In this document: positions 1 through 8,865 of the stretch, one piece after another | How the letters are laid out: each line of letters starts with the position of its first letter | Position numbering within the stretch: the first letter of the stretch is position 1 | Notes under the pieces: model-generated | The model's input: only the letters and a program-made list of their open reading frames with translations | Database searches by the model: none | What the model was told of the DNA's origin: nothing | Program-made: the position numbers and the translations under genes | NCBI GenBank assembly: GCA_963923955.1 | Contig: OZ000552.1 | Location: forward strand, 1,488,001 to 1,552,000 | Source: G963923955 sp963923955 | GTDB taxonomy: Bacteria; Pseudomonadota; Gammaproteobacteria; Eutrophobiales; Eutrophobiaceae | Length of the DNA stretch: 64,000 nucleotides | Direction of reading: 5' to 3'

Positions 1-2
1 CC

Positions 3-245
3 CTGGCCGTTGTCGATCAGATGGAGAATGCCTTATCGGCGGTCTATACCTGCTACAGCCCGGAGCAGGCGCGGCGCAGCCCCGGCCGCAATGCGATCCT
101 GTATGAAATCGAACAGGCGAAGGTGATGGGGCTGCAGTGGCTCTACTTAGGCTACTGGATCGATGAATGCCCAAAGATGTCTTATAAGAGCGAATACCAG
201 CCACTCGAATACTACCGGGATGGGCAATGGCTACGTCAGCCCTGA
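3..245 (+). CDS. bpt: Aspartate/glutamate leucyltransferase (arginyltransferase family), C-terminal part
   Basis: The reading frame is already open at the left edge, so only the last 80 or so codons are present. The end carries the family block YLGYWIDECPKMSYK followed by a PLEYY segment, which is typical of the C-terminal GNAT-like domain of bacterial aminoacyl-tRNA-protein transferases. These cytosolic enzymes move Leu (Bpt) or Arg (Ate) from tRNA to N-terminal acidic residues and so mark proteins for ClpS/ClpAP degradation. In many gammaproteobacteria the gene lies directly before infA. Here infA is about 4.5 kb downstream, with an RND efflux pair between them. Leucyl versus arginyl specificity cannot be decided from this fragment. 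Confidence 0.9.
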   Translation: MAVVDQMENALSAVYTCYSPEQARRSPGRNAILYEIEQAKVMGLQWLYLGYWIDECPKMSYKSEYQPLEYYRDGQWLRQP

Positions 246-290
246 GCCGCCCTACTCCCGCTCTTTTTTCCGGCTCATTTCATACTGCTA

Positions 291-319
291 AGACTTTTTT
301 CGTTCCCGCCCGCTATAAT
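291..319 (+). promoter_or_regulatory. Candidate sigma70 promoter for the RND operon
   Basis: A perfect -10 hexamer TATAAT lies at 314-319, 44 bases before the fusion-protein start. The hexamer 17 bases upstream (AGACTT at 291-296) is a poor -35. The position fits a promoter for the efflux pair, but the call rests on the -10 alone. Confidence 0.35.
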
Positions 320-362
320 TTTGTTATCGTAGAGCGATTATTCCCGTACTAGAAACAAAGCA

Positions 363-1544
363 ATGAGCCGCACTGTCAAAAAAGCCCTGTTGCCGGTTGG
401 CATCATCCTGATTGCTGTGGCCGTGGCGGCCGCCATCGTACTCACCAAAAAGGAGCCGGAGAAGCAGGCGCCGAAGAATACCGCCCCCCTGGTGGATGTG
501 GTAAAACTGGAACGGCGCGACATCAGGCTTAGCGTGTCCTCCCAGGGGAATATCGCCCCGCGCACGGAAACGACCCTCATCTCGGAGATCTCCGGCGTGG
601 TGCTGGAGGTCTCCGCAAAGTTTGTGGCCGGCGGCTTTTTCAAGCGGGGCGAGGTCTTGTTGCGGCTGGATCCGACGGATTATGAAGTGGCCCTGCAACA
701 GGCGCGCGCCAATCTGCTGGGCATGCAGGCCAAATTCACGCAAGAGACGGCGCGGGCCGAGCAGGCCGTGCAGGAATGGGCCTTGTCCGGGCGCAAAAAG
801 AGCGAGGCACCCATCCTGGCCTTGCGCACTCCTTACTTAGAAGAGGCCAAAGCCAATGTCCTGTTTGCCGAGGCCAACCTGAAGAAGGCCGAGCGCAAGC
901 TGGAGCAGACCCGGATCCGTGCGCCCTATGATGGCATGGTAAAAGACAAACTGGTGGATGTCGGCCAATATGTCAGCACCGGCACCAAACTGGCCCACAC
1001 CTTCGCGGTGGATTTTGCCGAGGTGCGGTTGCCGCTGACGGATCAGGATGTGGCCTATCTGCAACTGCCCGGTCCGGCGGTGTCTGAACAGGCGGCGGAA
1101 GCCGGTCCGGCGGTGGATTTACGCAGTGTCATCGGCGGCCAGCCCTATGAATGGAATGCGTACATAGTGCGCAGCGAGGGCGTCATTGACCCACGCACGC
1201 GGGTGCATTTTGTCGTGGCGCGCATTCGCGACCCCTATGGCTTACATGGCAACGGCAGCCGCCCGCCCTTGTCCATCGGCAGCTTTGTCGAGGCGCGGAT
1301 TGCCGGCATAACCGCCGCAGATGTGATTGCCATTCCAAGACAAGCGCTGCGCGGCCTGAACCAGGTTTTGCTGATGGATAGCGATAATCGCCTGCATATC
1401 CGCGACATTGATGTGTTTTTCAGCGATGAAGACTATGTGTATATTAAGGGTGGCGTCTCCTTGGATGAATACGCAGTGATCAGTGCGCTAGAGGAGCCGG
1501 TCGAGGGCATGACCTTGCGCACCTTGCAGGAGGAGCCGTCCTGA
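363..1544 (+). CDS. RND efflux periplasmic adaptor (membrane fusion protein)
   Basis: This 393-residue protein has one N-terminal membrane segment (about residues 8-28) and a periplasmic body. The two halves of a lipoyl-like domain are visible: one around residues 60-105 (ISGVVLEVSAKF, then GEVLLRLDPTDYEVAL) and one near 190-220 (TRIRAPYDGMVKDKLVDVG). They flank an alanine-rich helical hairpin at about 105-185. This is the HlyD/AcrA adaptor layout, linking an inner-membrane RND pump to an outer-membrane channel. Its stop overlaps the next start by one base (TGATG), so the two are translationally coupled. The ribosome site is weak (GAAACAAAGCA). No TolC-type channel gene is nearby, so a channel encoded elsewhere is probably used. 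The substrate is unknown. Confidence 0.9.
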   Translation: MSRTVKKALLPVGIILIAVAVAAAIVLTKKEPEKQAPKNTAPLVDVVKLERRDIRLSVSSQGNIAPRTETTLISEISGVVLEVSAKFVAGGFFKRGEVLLRLDPTDYEVALQQARANLLGMQAKFTQETARAEQAVQEWALSGRKKSEAPILALRTPYLEEAKANVLFAEANLKKAERKLEQTRIRAPYDGMVKDKLVDVGQYVSTGTKLAHTFAVDFAEVRLPLTDQDVAYLQLPGPAVSEQAAEAGPAVDLRSVIGGQPYEWNAYIVRSEGVIDPRTRVHFVVARIRDPYGLHGNGSRPPLSIGSFVEARIAGITAADVIAIPRQALRGLNQVLLMDSDNRLHIRDIDVFFSDEDYVYIKGGVSLDEYAVISALEEPVEGMTLRTLQEEPS

Positions 1545-4500
1545 TGCAGCTCAGAAAACAGCACACCGAGCAGAGCGGCCTCATCGCCTGGTTCGCCGGC
1601 AACCCCGTTGCGGCCAACCTGATGATGCTGTTGATCATTATGGCCGGGCTGGTTTCCACCTATACCATCCAGAAGGAAGTCTTCCCCAACTTTGAAACGA
1701 ATACCATCCGCGTCAGCGTCCCTTATCTCGGCGCCGCACCGAAGGAAGTCGAAGAAGGCGTGGTGCTGCGGGTGGAGGAGGCGATACAGGACATCAAGGG
1801 CATCAAGAACATCGAATCCACCGCCCGCGAAGGATTGGGTCGGGTGTATCTGGAAATTGAAGATCACTATGACCTCAATGAAGTGCTCGATGAAGTAAAG
1901 GGGCGGGTGGATGCCATTTCCACCTTTCCCGAACTAACGGAAAAGCCGATCATTGAAAAGCAGGAAGTGCAGCGCGATGTGCTGTGGGTGTCGGTGTATG
2001 GCGATATGGATGCCCGCACCCGCAAGGCCATCGCCAGTGATATTCGGGATGAGTTATTAGCGCTGCCCGACATCAGCCTGGTGCGGGTGGTGGGCGATCG
2101 GGATTATGAGATTGCCATCGAAGTATCCGAGCAGACCCTGCGCAAGTATGGCCTGACTCTGGGAGAAGTCGCCGCCGCCGTGCGTACCTCATCGCTGGAC
2201 TTGCCGGGCGGCACGATAAAGTCCGATGCTGGCGACATATTGCTGCGCGCGAAAGGCCAGGCCTATACCGGCGAGGAATACGGCAACATTCCCCTGCGCA
2301 GCAATGCAGACGGCACCCGGCTCTTGCTGCGTGATATTGCCGTGATCAACGATGGCTTTGTAGAGACCGAAGGCTTTTCCCGTTTTAACGGAAAACCCTC
2401 TTTGAGCATCCGCGTACAATCCACCGGCGAGCAAAATGTGCTGAAGATCGATGCCGCAGTTGCCGATTATATCGCCAAGAAAAGAGCCCGCCTGCCGGAA
2501 GGCGTGTATATCGACACCTGGGGCAGCTCGGCGTTCTATCTAAAGTCCCGGCTGAACATGATGTTGGGCAATATGATGGCCGGTGCCTTGTTGGTGTTTC
2601 TGGTCTTGACCCTGTTCCTGCGGCTGCGGGTTGCGATATGGGTGATTGTCGGCATCCCCATCAGTTTTCTAGGCGCCCTGTGGCTGCTGCCGCTTACGCC
2701 CTATCCGGTCAACATCAATCTCTTAAGCCTGTTTGCCTTTATCCTCGTGCTGGGCATTGTGGTGGACGATGCCATTATCATCGGCGAGAGTGTTTATACG
2801 AACATTACCCGGCACGGTCATTCTTTAGATAATGTCATTGCGGGGGCGCGCAAGGTGGCGATGCCGGCCACCTTCGGGGTGTTGACCACGATCGCCGCCT
2901 TTGTGCCGATGCTGCTGGTGGGCGGCCAAGCCGGCCCTTTTTTCGAGACCGTCGGCATGGTGGTGATTCTTTGTCTGACCTTCTCGTTAGTAGAGTCAAA
3001 ATTAATCCTGCCGGCGCATCTGGCGCAAATGAAATACCTTGCCGATGAGGAGAGGAAGCAGAACGCCCTCGCCCGCTTCCAGTCCCTGATCAGCCGCGGG
3101 CTGGATACCTTCATCAAAGGACGCTTTAGTACCCTGCTCATGCTGGCGCTGGAGCATCGTTATACCACCGTCTCCATGTTCTTTGCCGGCTTGATATTGA
3201 TGGCGGGCATCGTCATCGGCGGGCTGCTCAAGTTTGAATTCTTCCCGGATGTGCCGAGTGACTTTATCAACAGTCGCCTGGAGATGAATGAAGGCACCGC
3301 CCCGAGTGTGCGTGATGCGGCGCTGGCAGAGTTGGAGGCGGCAATCAAGGCCGTGGAGGCTGATTATGTCGAGGAGCATCCGGAAGAGGGCAAGCTGTTA
3401 GAACACGTGTTGGCGTTTGCCTGGGGCAATCTCAACGGCGAGGTGGTGGTGGAATTGACCAAGGCGGAGAATCGAGCGCTTGATGCCAATGAAGTGGAAC
3501 GGCGCTGGCGGGAGAAAGTTGGCGACATTCCGGGGGCAAAAGAGCTGCGCCTCTTCGCCAGCACCAATGCCGGCGGCGGGGCGAAGATCAACTTTCAATT
3601 ATCCGGCGATAACTATCCGCAAATGGAGAAGGCCGCCGCCGAGCTGGAAGCAAAGCTGGGTGAATACAACGGCGTGTTCGATATTCGCAACTCCTACAAG
3701 GGCGGCAGCCAGGAGATTCAACTGCAAATAAAACCGGCTGCGGAGCTTTTGGGATTAAGCATGGTGGATTTGGGCCGACAGGTCCGGCAGGCCTTTTATG
3801 GCGAGGAGGCACAGCGCATTCAGCGCGGCCGGGATGAATTAAAGGTGATGGTGCGCTATCCGCGTACCCAGCGTCATTCGATTGCCGATCTGGAAAACAT
3901 GCGTATCCGCACCCCGAATGGTGATGAAGTGCCCTTCTCGGCCGTGGCGGAGGTGAAGCTGGGCAACAGTCCGGCAACGATCCGCCGCAATGACCGCAAA
4001 CGGATTATTTACGTCACCGCCGATATAGATGCGGAAAGAGCCAATACCCAGGAAGTGGTCGCAGAGATTCGCAAGGACTTTATGCCGGAACTGCTGCAGC
4101 GCTACCCTGGGGTTGGCTATTCCATGCAAGGCTCAAGCCAGGAGCAGCAGGAGTTGATGATGCGCATAGGAATCTTCTTCCTCGTGGCGCTGTTTCTTAT
4201 CTATGGCCTGCTGGCCATCCCCCTGCATTCCTATCTGCAACCCTTTATTATCATGTTCGTAATCCCCTTCGGATTTATCGGTGCTGCAATCGGACACATC
4301 GTATTCAGCCAGAACATGAGCATGATGTCCTTATTCGGCATGGTTGCCCTGTCGGGCGTGATCATCAATGACGGCCTGATATTGGTTGACTTTGTCAACA
4401 AGGGCCGCAACCAGGATTTATCTATCCGGGAAGCCCTTGTCCAGGCCGGGGCGCAGCGCTTTCGTGCCATCTTGCTCACCACGCTTACCACCTTTTTCGG

Positions 4501-4687
4501 CCTGTTGCCGATCATGTTTGAAACCAGCTTGCAGGCGCAGTTTATTATTCCCATGGCCATCTCACTCGCCTTCGGCATCGTATTCGGTACAGTCATCACG
4601 CTGTTTCTTGTTCCCGCCTTGTACCTGATTCTGGATGACTTCATCGGCGCATCCGGCATCTTGCGCCTGCAGACACAAAAGGTTTAG
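1544..4687 (+). CDS. RND family efflux transporter, inner-membrane pump
   Basis: At 1047 residues this has the normal length of an AcrB/MexB-type pump. The N-terminal block NPVAANLMMLLIIMAG is followed by KEVFPNFE, the usual start of TM1 and the first porter loop. Two large periplasmic loops separate two bundles of membrane helices. The paired acidic residues of TM4 are present in GIVVDDAIIIGESVYTN, and the second half repeats the pattern in GVIINDGLILVDFVNKGR. These acidic residues carry the proton current in known RND pumps. It forms an operon with the adaptor just upstream. It belongs to the broad HAE-1-like group with unknown substrate, not the metal-ion (CusA) group, as no methionine relay motif was recognised. 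Confidence 0.93.
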   Translation: MQLRKQHTEQSGLIAWFAGNPVAANLMMLLIIMAGLVSTYTIQKEVFPNFETNTIRVSVPYLGAAPKEVEEGVVLRVEEAIQDIKGIKNIESTAREGLGRVYLEIEDHYDLNEVLDEVKGRVDAISTFPELTEKPIIEKQEVQRDVLWVSVYGDMDARTRKAIASDIRDELLALPDISLVRVVGDRDYEIAIEVSEQTLRKYGLTLGEVAAAVRTSSLDLPGGTIKSDAGDILLRAKGQAYTGEEYGNIPLRSNADGTRLLLRDIAVINDGFVETEGFSRFNGKPSLSIRVQSTGEQNVLKIDAAVADYIAKKRARLPEGVYIDTWGSSAFYLKSRLNMMLGNMMAGALLVFLVLTLFLRLRVAIWVIVGIPISFLGALWLLPLTPYPVNINLLSLFAFILVLGIVVDDAIIIGESVYTNITRHGHSLDNVIAGARKVAMPATFGVLTTIAAFVPMLLVGGQAGPFFETVGMVVILCLTFSLVESKLILPAHLAQMKYLADEERKQNALARFQSLISRGLDTFIKGRFSTLLMLALEHRYTTVSMFFAGLILMAGIVIGGLLKFEFFPDVPSDFINSRLEMNEGTAPSVRDAALAELEAAIKAVEADYVEEHPEEGKLLEHVLAFAWGNLNGEVVVELTKAENRALDANEVERRWREKVGDIPGAKELRLFASTNAGGGAKINFQLSGDNYPQMEKAAAELEAKLGEYNGVFDIRNSYKGGSQEIQLQIKPAAELLGLSMVDLGRQVRQAFYGEEAQRIQRGRDELKVMVRYPRTQRHSIADLENMRIRTPNGDEVPFSAVAEVKLGNSPATIRRNDRKRIIYVTADIDAERANTQEVVAEIRKDFMPELLQRYPGVGYSMQGSSQEQQELMMRIGIFFLVALFLIYGLLAIPLHSYLQPFIIMFVIPFGFIGAAIGHIVFSQNMSMMSLFGMVALSGVIINDGLILVDFVNKGRNQDLSIREALVQAGAQRFRAILLTTLTTFFGLLPIMFETSLQAQFIIPMAISLAFGIVFGTVITLFLVPALYLILDDFIGASGILRLQTQKV

Positions 4688-4695
4688 ACGGTCTT

Positions 4696-4719
4696 TGCCT
4701 GAGCGATAGATTTCAGGCA
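4696..4719 (+). other. Stem-loop between the RND pump and infA
   Basis: TGCCTGA at 4696-4702 pairs perfectly with TCAGGCA at 4713-4719 over a 10-base loop, just after the pump stop at 4687. No clear T-tract follows. It may be a weak terminator, an mRNA 3' end, or part of the infA leader. Confidence 0.4.
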
Positions 4720-4754
4720 CAATCGGCATTCTTTTGAAGACAAGCAGCGCGTTT

Positions 4755-4973
4755 ATGGCCAAAGAAGATCAAATAGAGATGGAAGGCACGATCATCGATA
4801 CCCTGCCGAATACCATGTTTCGGGTCGAATTAGACAATGGCCATGTTGTCACTGCACATATTTCCGGCAAGATGCGCAAGAACTATATCCGAATCCTAAC
4901 AGGCGATAAGGTTACTGTAGAGATGACCCCTTATGACTTAAGCAAGGGCAGGATCACCTACCGCAGCCGCTAG
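4755..4973 (+). CDS. infA: Translation initiation factor IF-1
   Basis: The product is the canonical 72-residue S1/OB-fold protein beginning MAKEDQIEMEGTI and ending KGRITYRSR. IF-1 binds the ribosomal A site and helps IF-2 and IF-3 during initiation. The frame stays open upstream to an ATG at 4734, which would add seven residues (MKTSSAF). All IF-1 proteins start at the MAKE Met, so 4755 is chosen. It ends with TAG, which shows that TAG is a real stop in this genome, a point that matters for the broken genes described elsewhere in the window. Confidence 0.98.
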   Translation: MAKEDQIEMEGTIIDTLPNTMFRVELDNGHVVTAHISGKMRKNYIRILTGDKVTVEMTPYDLSKGRITYRSR

Positions 4974-4999
4974 CACATTGCATCGCCGGTGAATGATCC

Positions 5000-5680
5000 A
5001 TGCAAAGCCAGCACAAGCTATTCGCCGCCATGAAAACGACCATCCTGTTCCCGGTGCTGCTGTTGGTATCAATGCAGGTCTCTCCCGTCCATGCGGTAGA
5101 GCGCATCAGGGTCTTGGCTCTCTTCAAGGACAAGGCGATTATTGAGTTGGATGGAGAGCGCCGCCTTCTCTACGCAGGCAGCACTTCCCCGGAAGGGATT
5201 ACGGTGATTGCCGCTACCAGCAGAGAAGTGATTTTAGAGATCGAAGGACAACAAAAGCGCTATAGCTTAGGTAGCCATATCGGTAACACCTACACAAAGC
5301 CCGCCACAGGCACAACGGTGACGATTGGGCCTGATGGCCAGGGGATGTATCTGGTCAATGGCAGCATCAATGGATTCCAGGTCAGCTTTGTCGTTGATAC
5401 CGGTGCTACGTTTATATCAATGAACAGGCACCAGGCCGCGCGCCTCGGGCTGCGGTATAAGCTGGATGGCAGGCCGTCTTTTGTCAATACGGCCTCCGGG
5501 GTTGATAAAATATACCTGCTGGAGCTTACAAAAGTACGGGTTGGCGATATTGCGCTTAGCAACATCATGGCGGCCGTTCATGACGGCGACTTTCCCGCCA
5601 GCATCCTGCTTGGCAATTCCTTTTTGAACCGGGTTGCTCTCCAGCGCCAAGGCAGGGTGTTGACGCTGGAGAAAAGATAG
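5000..5680 (+). CDS. Secreted retropepsin-like aspartic protease (clan AA, TIGR02281-type)
   Basis: This 226-residue protein has a hydrophobic signal segment at about residues 12-31 (ILFPVLLLVSMQV) and a probable cut after HAV. The C-terminal half carries the single-domain aspartic protease motif FVVDTGATFISM, then the hydrophobic-Gly motif SILLGNSFLNR. These are the hallmarks of bacterial retropepsin-like proteins that act as dimers in the periplasm or membrane. The start at 5000 has a GGTGA ribosome site; an alternative Met at 5030 would give a shorter signal peptide. It is convergent with korB, 25 bases away. A short inverted repeat (GATAG/CTATC) after the stop could end transcription. The natural substrate is unknown. 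Confidence 0.82.
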   Translation: MQSQHKLFAAMKTTILFPVLLLVSMQVSPVHAVERIRVLALFKDKAIIELDGERRLLYAGSTSPEGITVIAATSREVILEIEGQQKRYSLGSHIGNTYTKPATGTTVTIGPDGQGMYLVNGSINGFQVSFVVDTGATFISMNRHQAARLGLRYKLDGRPSFVNTASGVDKIYLLELTKVRVGDIALSNIMAAVHDGDFPASILLGNSFLNRVALQRQGRVLTLEKR

Positions 5681-5705
5681 TTAAAGGCTATCTCTTCAAT
5701 ACCGG

Positions 5706-6779
5706 CTAACTGACCGTCCAGGTATCGCCTGCGTTCAAGTGCTTGAAGAAATCGCCCTTGCCTTGGGCATTGATCGCCTGCTCTATCTGATCTTCGAGTA
5801 GATCGCTGTAAACAGGTTTTTTGACGCTTCGGAAAACGCCCAGGGGCACCGGAAAATCCGGATAGTCCAGGCGCGATAAGAGGAAGGCCAGCGCGGTACT
5901 CCTGGCGCTTTCATCATGCACCAGGATCTCCTCCGCCGGCGCATCTGCGACCTTGACGATCTCCGCTTCCAGTTGCCCGCTCGCCGCCCGCCGCAGGGAT
6001 ATGGCCTTGTCATTTTCCTTGCCGAAGACCATCGGCTCGCCGTGTTTTAGATAGATGGTCTTGTCATCCCTGACCACCTTCGCGGTGAAAGGGTCAAAGG
6101 CATTGTCATTAAAGACATTGCAATTTTGAAAGACCTCCAGAAAGGCCGAGCCCCTATGCTGCGCCACCCGCATGATCATGTCGCGGATGTGCAGGCTGTC
6201 TGTCGCCACCGCCCTTGCAGCAAAGGTCGCTTCCGCCGCAATCGCTATCGACAGCGGGTTGATCGGCTCCTCCAGCGAGCCGTAGGGGCTGGACTTGGTC
6301 TTCTTGCCCTTTTCCGAAGTGGGCGAATACTGCCCCTTGGTCAGGCCATAGATGCGGTTGTTGAATAAAATAATCTTCAGATCAATGTTACGGCGCAGGG
6401 CATGGATTAAATGATTAGCGCCGATGCTTAAGCCATCGCCATCGCCGGTGATCACCCAGACCTGTAAATCGGGCCGGGAAACGCGCAGGCCCGTGGCAAA
6501 GGTCGGGGCGCGCCCGTGGATGGTATGAAAGCCATAGGTGTCCATGTAATAAGGAAAGCGGCTGGAGCAACCGATGCCGGAGACAAAGACGATGTTTTCC
6601 TTTAAGACTTCCAGTTCTTCGCAGATCTGCGGCATCATGCGCTGCACTTGCGCCAGAATCGAATAATCCCCGCAGCCCGGACACCAGCGAATGGTCTGAT
6701 CCGACACAAAATCCTTGCGCTCATACGAGGCGGTAGCGCGCTTTTTCTTTTCAACTACTATATCTGCTTTGACGCTCAT
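5706..6779 (-). CDS. korB: 2-oxoacid:ferredoxin oxidoreductase subunit beta (2-oxoglutarate type likely)
   Basis: This 357-residue protein has the thiamine-diphosphate domain of the beta subunit. RWCPGCGDYSIL near residue 32 is the usual N-terminal cysteine block. The ThDP/Mg motif is GDGDGLSIG, followed about 25 residues later by NNRIYGLTKGQ. The enzyme decarboxylates a 2-oxoacid, makes the acyl-CoA and reduces ferredoxin. The two-subunit form with a fused gamma-alpha partner and the segment SPTSEKGKKTKSSPYGS fit KorB better than pyruvate oxidoreductase. The gene follows korA by 48 bases in one operon. 2-Oxoglutarate is inferred as substrate, and other 2-oxoacids cannot be excluded. Confidence 0.9.
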   Translation of the reverse strand: MSVKADIVVEKKKRATASYERKDFVSDQTIRWCPGCGDYSILAQVQRMMPQICEELEVLKENIVFVSGIGCSSRFPYYMDTYGFHTIHGRAPTFATGLRVSRPDLQVWVITGDGDGLSIGANHLIHALRRNIDLKIILFNNRIYGLTKGQYSPTSEKGKKTKSSPYGSLEEPINPLSIAIAAEATFAARAVATDSLHIRDMIMRVAQHRGSAFLEVFQNCNVFNDNAFDPFTAKVVRDDKTIYLKHGEPMVFGKENDKAISLRRAASGQLEAEIVKVADAPAEEILVHDESARSTALAFLLSRLDYPDFPVPLGVFRSVKKPVYSDLLEDQIEQAINAQGKGDFFKHLNAGDTWTVS

Positions 6780-6827
6780 GTTGTTTATGCTCCGGTCATT
6801 GTCTTGTTTGCTCAGGGTTTTGCTTGC

Positions 6828-8726
6828 TCAGGCTTGGGCCGCCGCGGGCAAGCCCTTGGCCAGTATTTCATAGATCTTCTCTTCTATCTCCGCAGTGCGA
6901 AAGGGCTGCCCCTGCACCTTGCTTAAGCTGATGATGTCCACCAGGTATTTAGCCCGCAGCACCATAGATAATTGCCCCAGGTTTAGCTCCGGCAGAAGGA
7001 CATGTTCATAGCTGCGCAGGATCTTGCCCAGGTTCTTCGGCAGGGGACTCAAGTAGCGCAGGTGCGCACCGGCCACGGAATAGCCATTGGCCTGGGCCTT
7101 TTCCACGGCCTGCCGGGCGGCGCCGAGTGTGCTGCCCCACCCGAGCACCAGCATATCGCCGCTCTGCGGCCCGTGCACGATCAGATCCGGCACATCGTTT
7201 GCGATCCGTGCGATCTTCTCCGCCCGCAGATTGACCATACGCTCGTGGTTCTCCGAATCATAACTGATGTTGCCGGTATCCTCTTCCGTTTCAAGGCCGC
7301 CAATCCTGTGTTCCAGGCCGGGTGTGCCCGGCACGACCCAGGGGCGCGCCAGAGTTTGATCATTTCTGGCATAAGGCAGGAAGCCGTCGGCCGCCGGGAT
7401 CTCATCGGGGATCTCAAAGGCCGGCAGGTTCTCCGCCGTCGGCAATTTCCATGGTTCAGAGCCGTTCGCCAGATAGCCGTCAGAGAGAAAAAACACCGGC
7501 GTCATGTACTTAGTTGCAATCCGAAATGCCTCCACCGCCATCTTGAAACATTCCCCGGGCGTGGCCGGCGCAACCACGGCAACCGGACACTCGCCGTTGC
7601 GCCCGTACATAGCCTGCAACAGATCCGCCTGCTCGGTCTTTGTCGGCATGCCGGTCGAAGGCCCGGCGCGCTGGATATTGGCAATCACCAAAGGCAACTC
7701 CGTCATCACCGCCAAGCCGATGGCCTCGGATTTTAGCGCAACACCGGGGCCGCTGGTGCCGGTTAGCCCCAAGGCACCGCCGTAGGCGACACCGATGGCA
7801 ACACCGACGGCGGCGATCTCATCTTCGGCCTGGAATGTCTTGACGCCGAAATTTCTGAGTTTTGACAGTTCATGCAAAATATCACTCGCCGGCGTAATCG
7901 GATAGGAGGCATAAAACAGGGGGCGCCCGGATAACTCGGAAGCTGCAAGAAAGCCTAAGGCCGATGCCTCGTTGCCGGTAATGCGCCGATATTTTCCCGC
8001 CGGCAGGTTGGCCTTGCTCACCCGATAGCGCCCGGTGAAGACCTCGACCGTGTCGGCATAATTAAAGCCTGCCTGTAGCGCTAATTTGTTCGCCGCCGCC
8101 AGTTCGGGGCGCTTTTTGCCGAATAAGGAATCAATGCGCTCGCCCAGGATCTCAATCGAGCGATCATAGAGCCAGGAGATCATGCCGAGGGTGAACATGT
8201 TCTTGCACAGCTCGGCCTGCTTGCGGCCTAAGGAAGCCGGCTCAACCGCGGCGATGGTCAGCGAGGTAATCGGCAACTCGTGGATCTGGAAACCGGCCAG
8301 GCTGTCATCTGCGCGCGGGTCTTCCTGATAGCCGGCCTTCTTCAAGCCCTGAATATCAAAGGCATCTTCGTTCAGGATCAGGATGCCGCCGGGTTCCAGT
8401 TCTCTGATATGCACCTTTAAGGCCGCCGGATTAAGCGCCACCAGCACATCGGGACGATCGCCCGGCGTATGCACGTCATAGGAAGAGAAATTCAACTGGA
8501 AACTGCTTACCCCGGCAAGGGTCCCGGCCGGTGCCCGAATCTCCGCCGGGAAATCCGGCAGGGTGCTGATGTCATTGCCCAGCACGGCCGAATCATGGCT
8601 GAAGATCGCCCCGGTCACCTGAATGCCATCGCCGGAGTCACCGGCAAAACGGATGATGACATTTTCGATGTCAAAGTAATCGGTCTGGTTATCTGCTTTG
8701 TTGTCTGCCTTCTGGCTCTCGCCCAC
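6828..8726 (-). CDS. korA: 2-oxoacid:ferredoxin oxidoreductase, fused gamma-alpha subunit
   Basis: At 632 residues, the first 190 or so form the gamma domain (IRFAGDSGDGIQVTGAIF, then FPAEIRAPAGTLAG). The rest is the alpha pyrimidine-binding domain (YPITPASDILHEL, QAEDEIAAVGVAIG, GTSGPGVALKSEAIG). This gamma-alpha fusion is typical of two-subunit Kor enzymes found in aerobes as well as anaerobes. It starts with GTG at 8724-8726. The N-terminus contains a short repetitive stretch (KADNKADNQ). With korB it forms the ferredoxin-reducing enzyme, placed either in the oxidative TCA branch or in a reductive direction. The gene diverges from a metallo-hydrolase gene, with 139 bases between the two starts. 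Confidence 0.92.
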   Translation of the reverse strand: MGESQKADNKADNQTDYFDIENVIIRFAGDSGDGIQVTGAIFSHDSAVLGNDISTLPDFPAEIRAPAGTLAGVSSFQLNFSSYDVHTPGDRPDVLVALNPAALKVHIRELEPGGILILNEDAFDIQGLKKAGYQEDPRADDSLAGFQIHELPITSLTIAAVEPASLGRKQAELCKNMFTLGMISWLYDRSIEILGERIDSLFGKKRPELAAANKLALQAGFNYADTVEVFTGRYRVSKANLPAGKYRRITGNEASALGFLAASELSGRPLFYASYPITPASDILHELSKLRNFGVKTFQAEDEIAAVGVAIGVAYGGALGLTGTSGPGVALKSEAIGLAVMTELPLVIANIQRAGPSTGMPTKTEQADLLQAMYGRNGECPVAVVAPATPGECFKMAVEAFRIATKYMTPVFFLSDGYLANGSEPWKLPTAENLPAFEIPDEIPAADGFLPYARNDQTLARPWVVPGTPGLEHRIGGLETEEDTGNISYDSENHERMVNLRAEKIARIANDVPDLIVHGPQSGDMLVLGWGSTLGAARQAVEKAQANGYSVAGAHLRYLSPLPKNLGKILRSYEHVLLPELNLGQLSMVLRAKYLVDIISLSKVQGQPFRTAEIEEKIYEILAKGLPAAAQA

Positions 8727-8865
8727 TGTTGACGCCCCTCATAAAAATACTGCCTTTATACTATAGCAAACATATACTTAAATGCTAACATTACAGTTAA
8801 ATGAGAATTGGTAGTTGTGGCTTAAGACTGCTATTTTATCGGCCTGGTTTTAAGGGGAGAGACTG

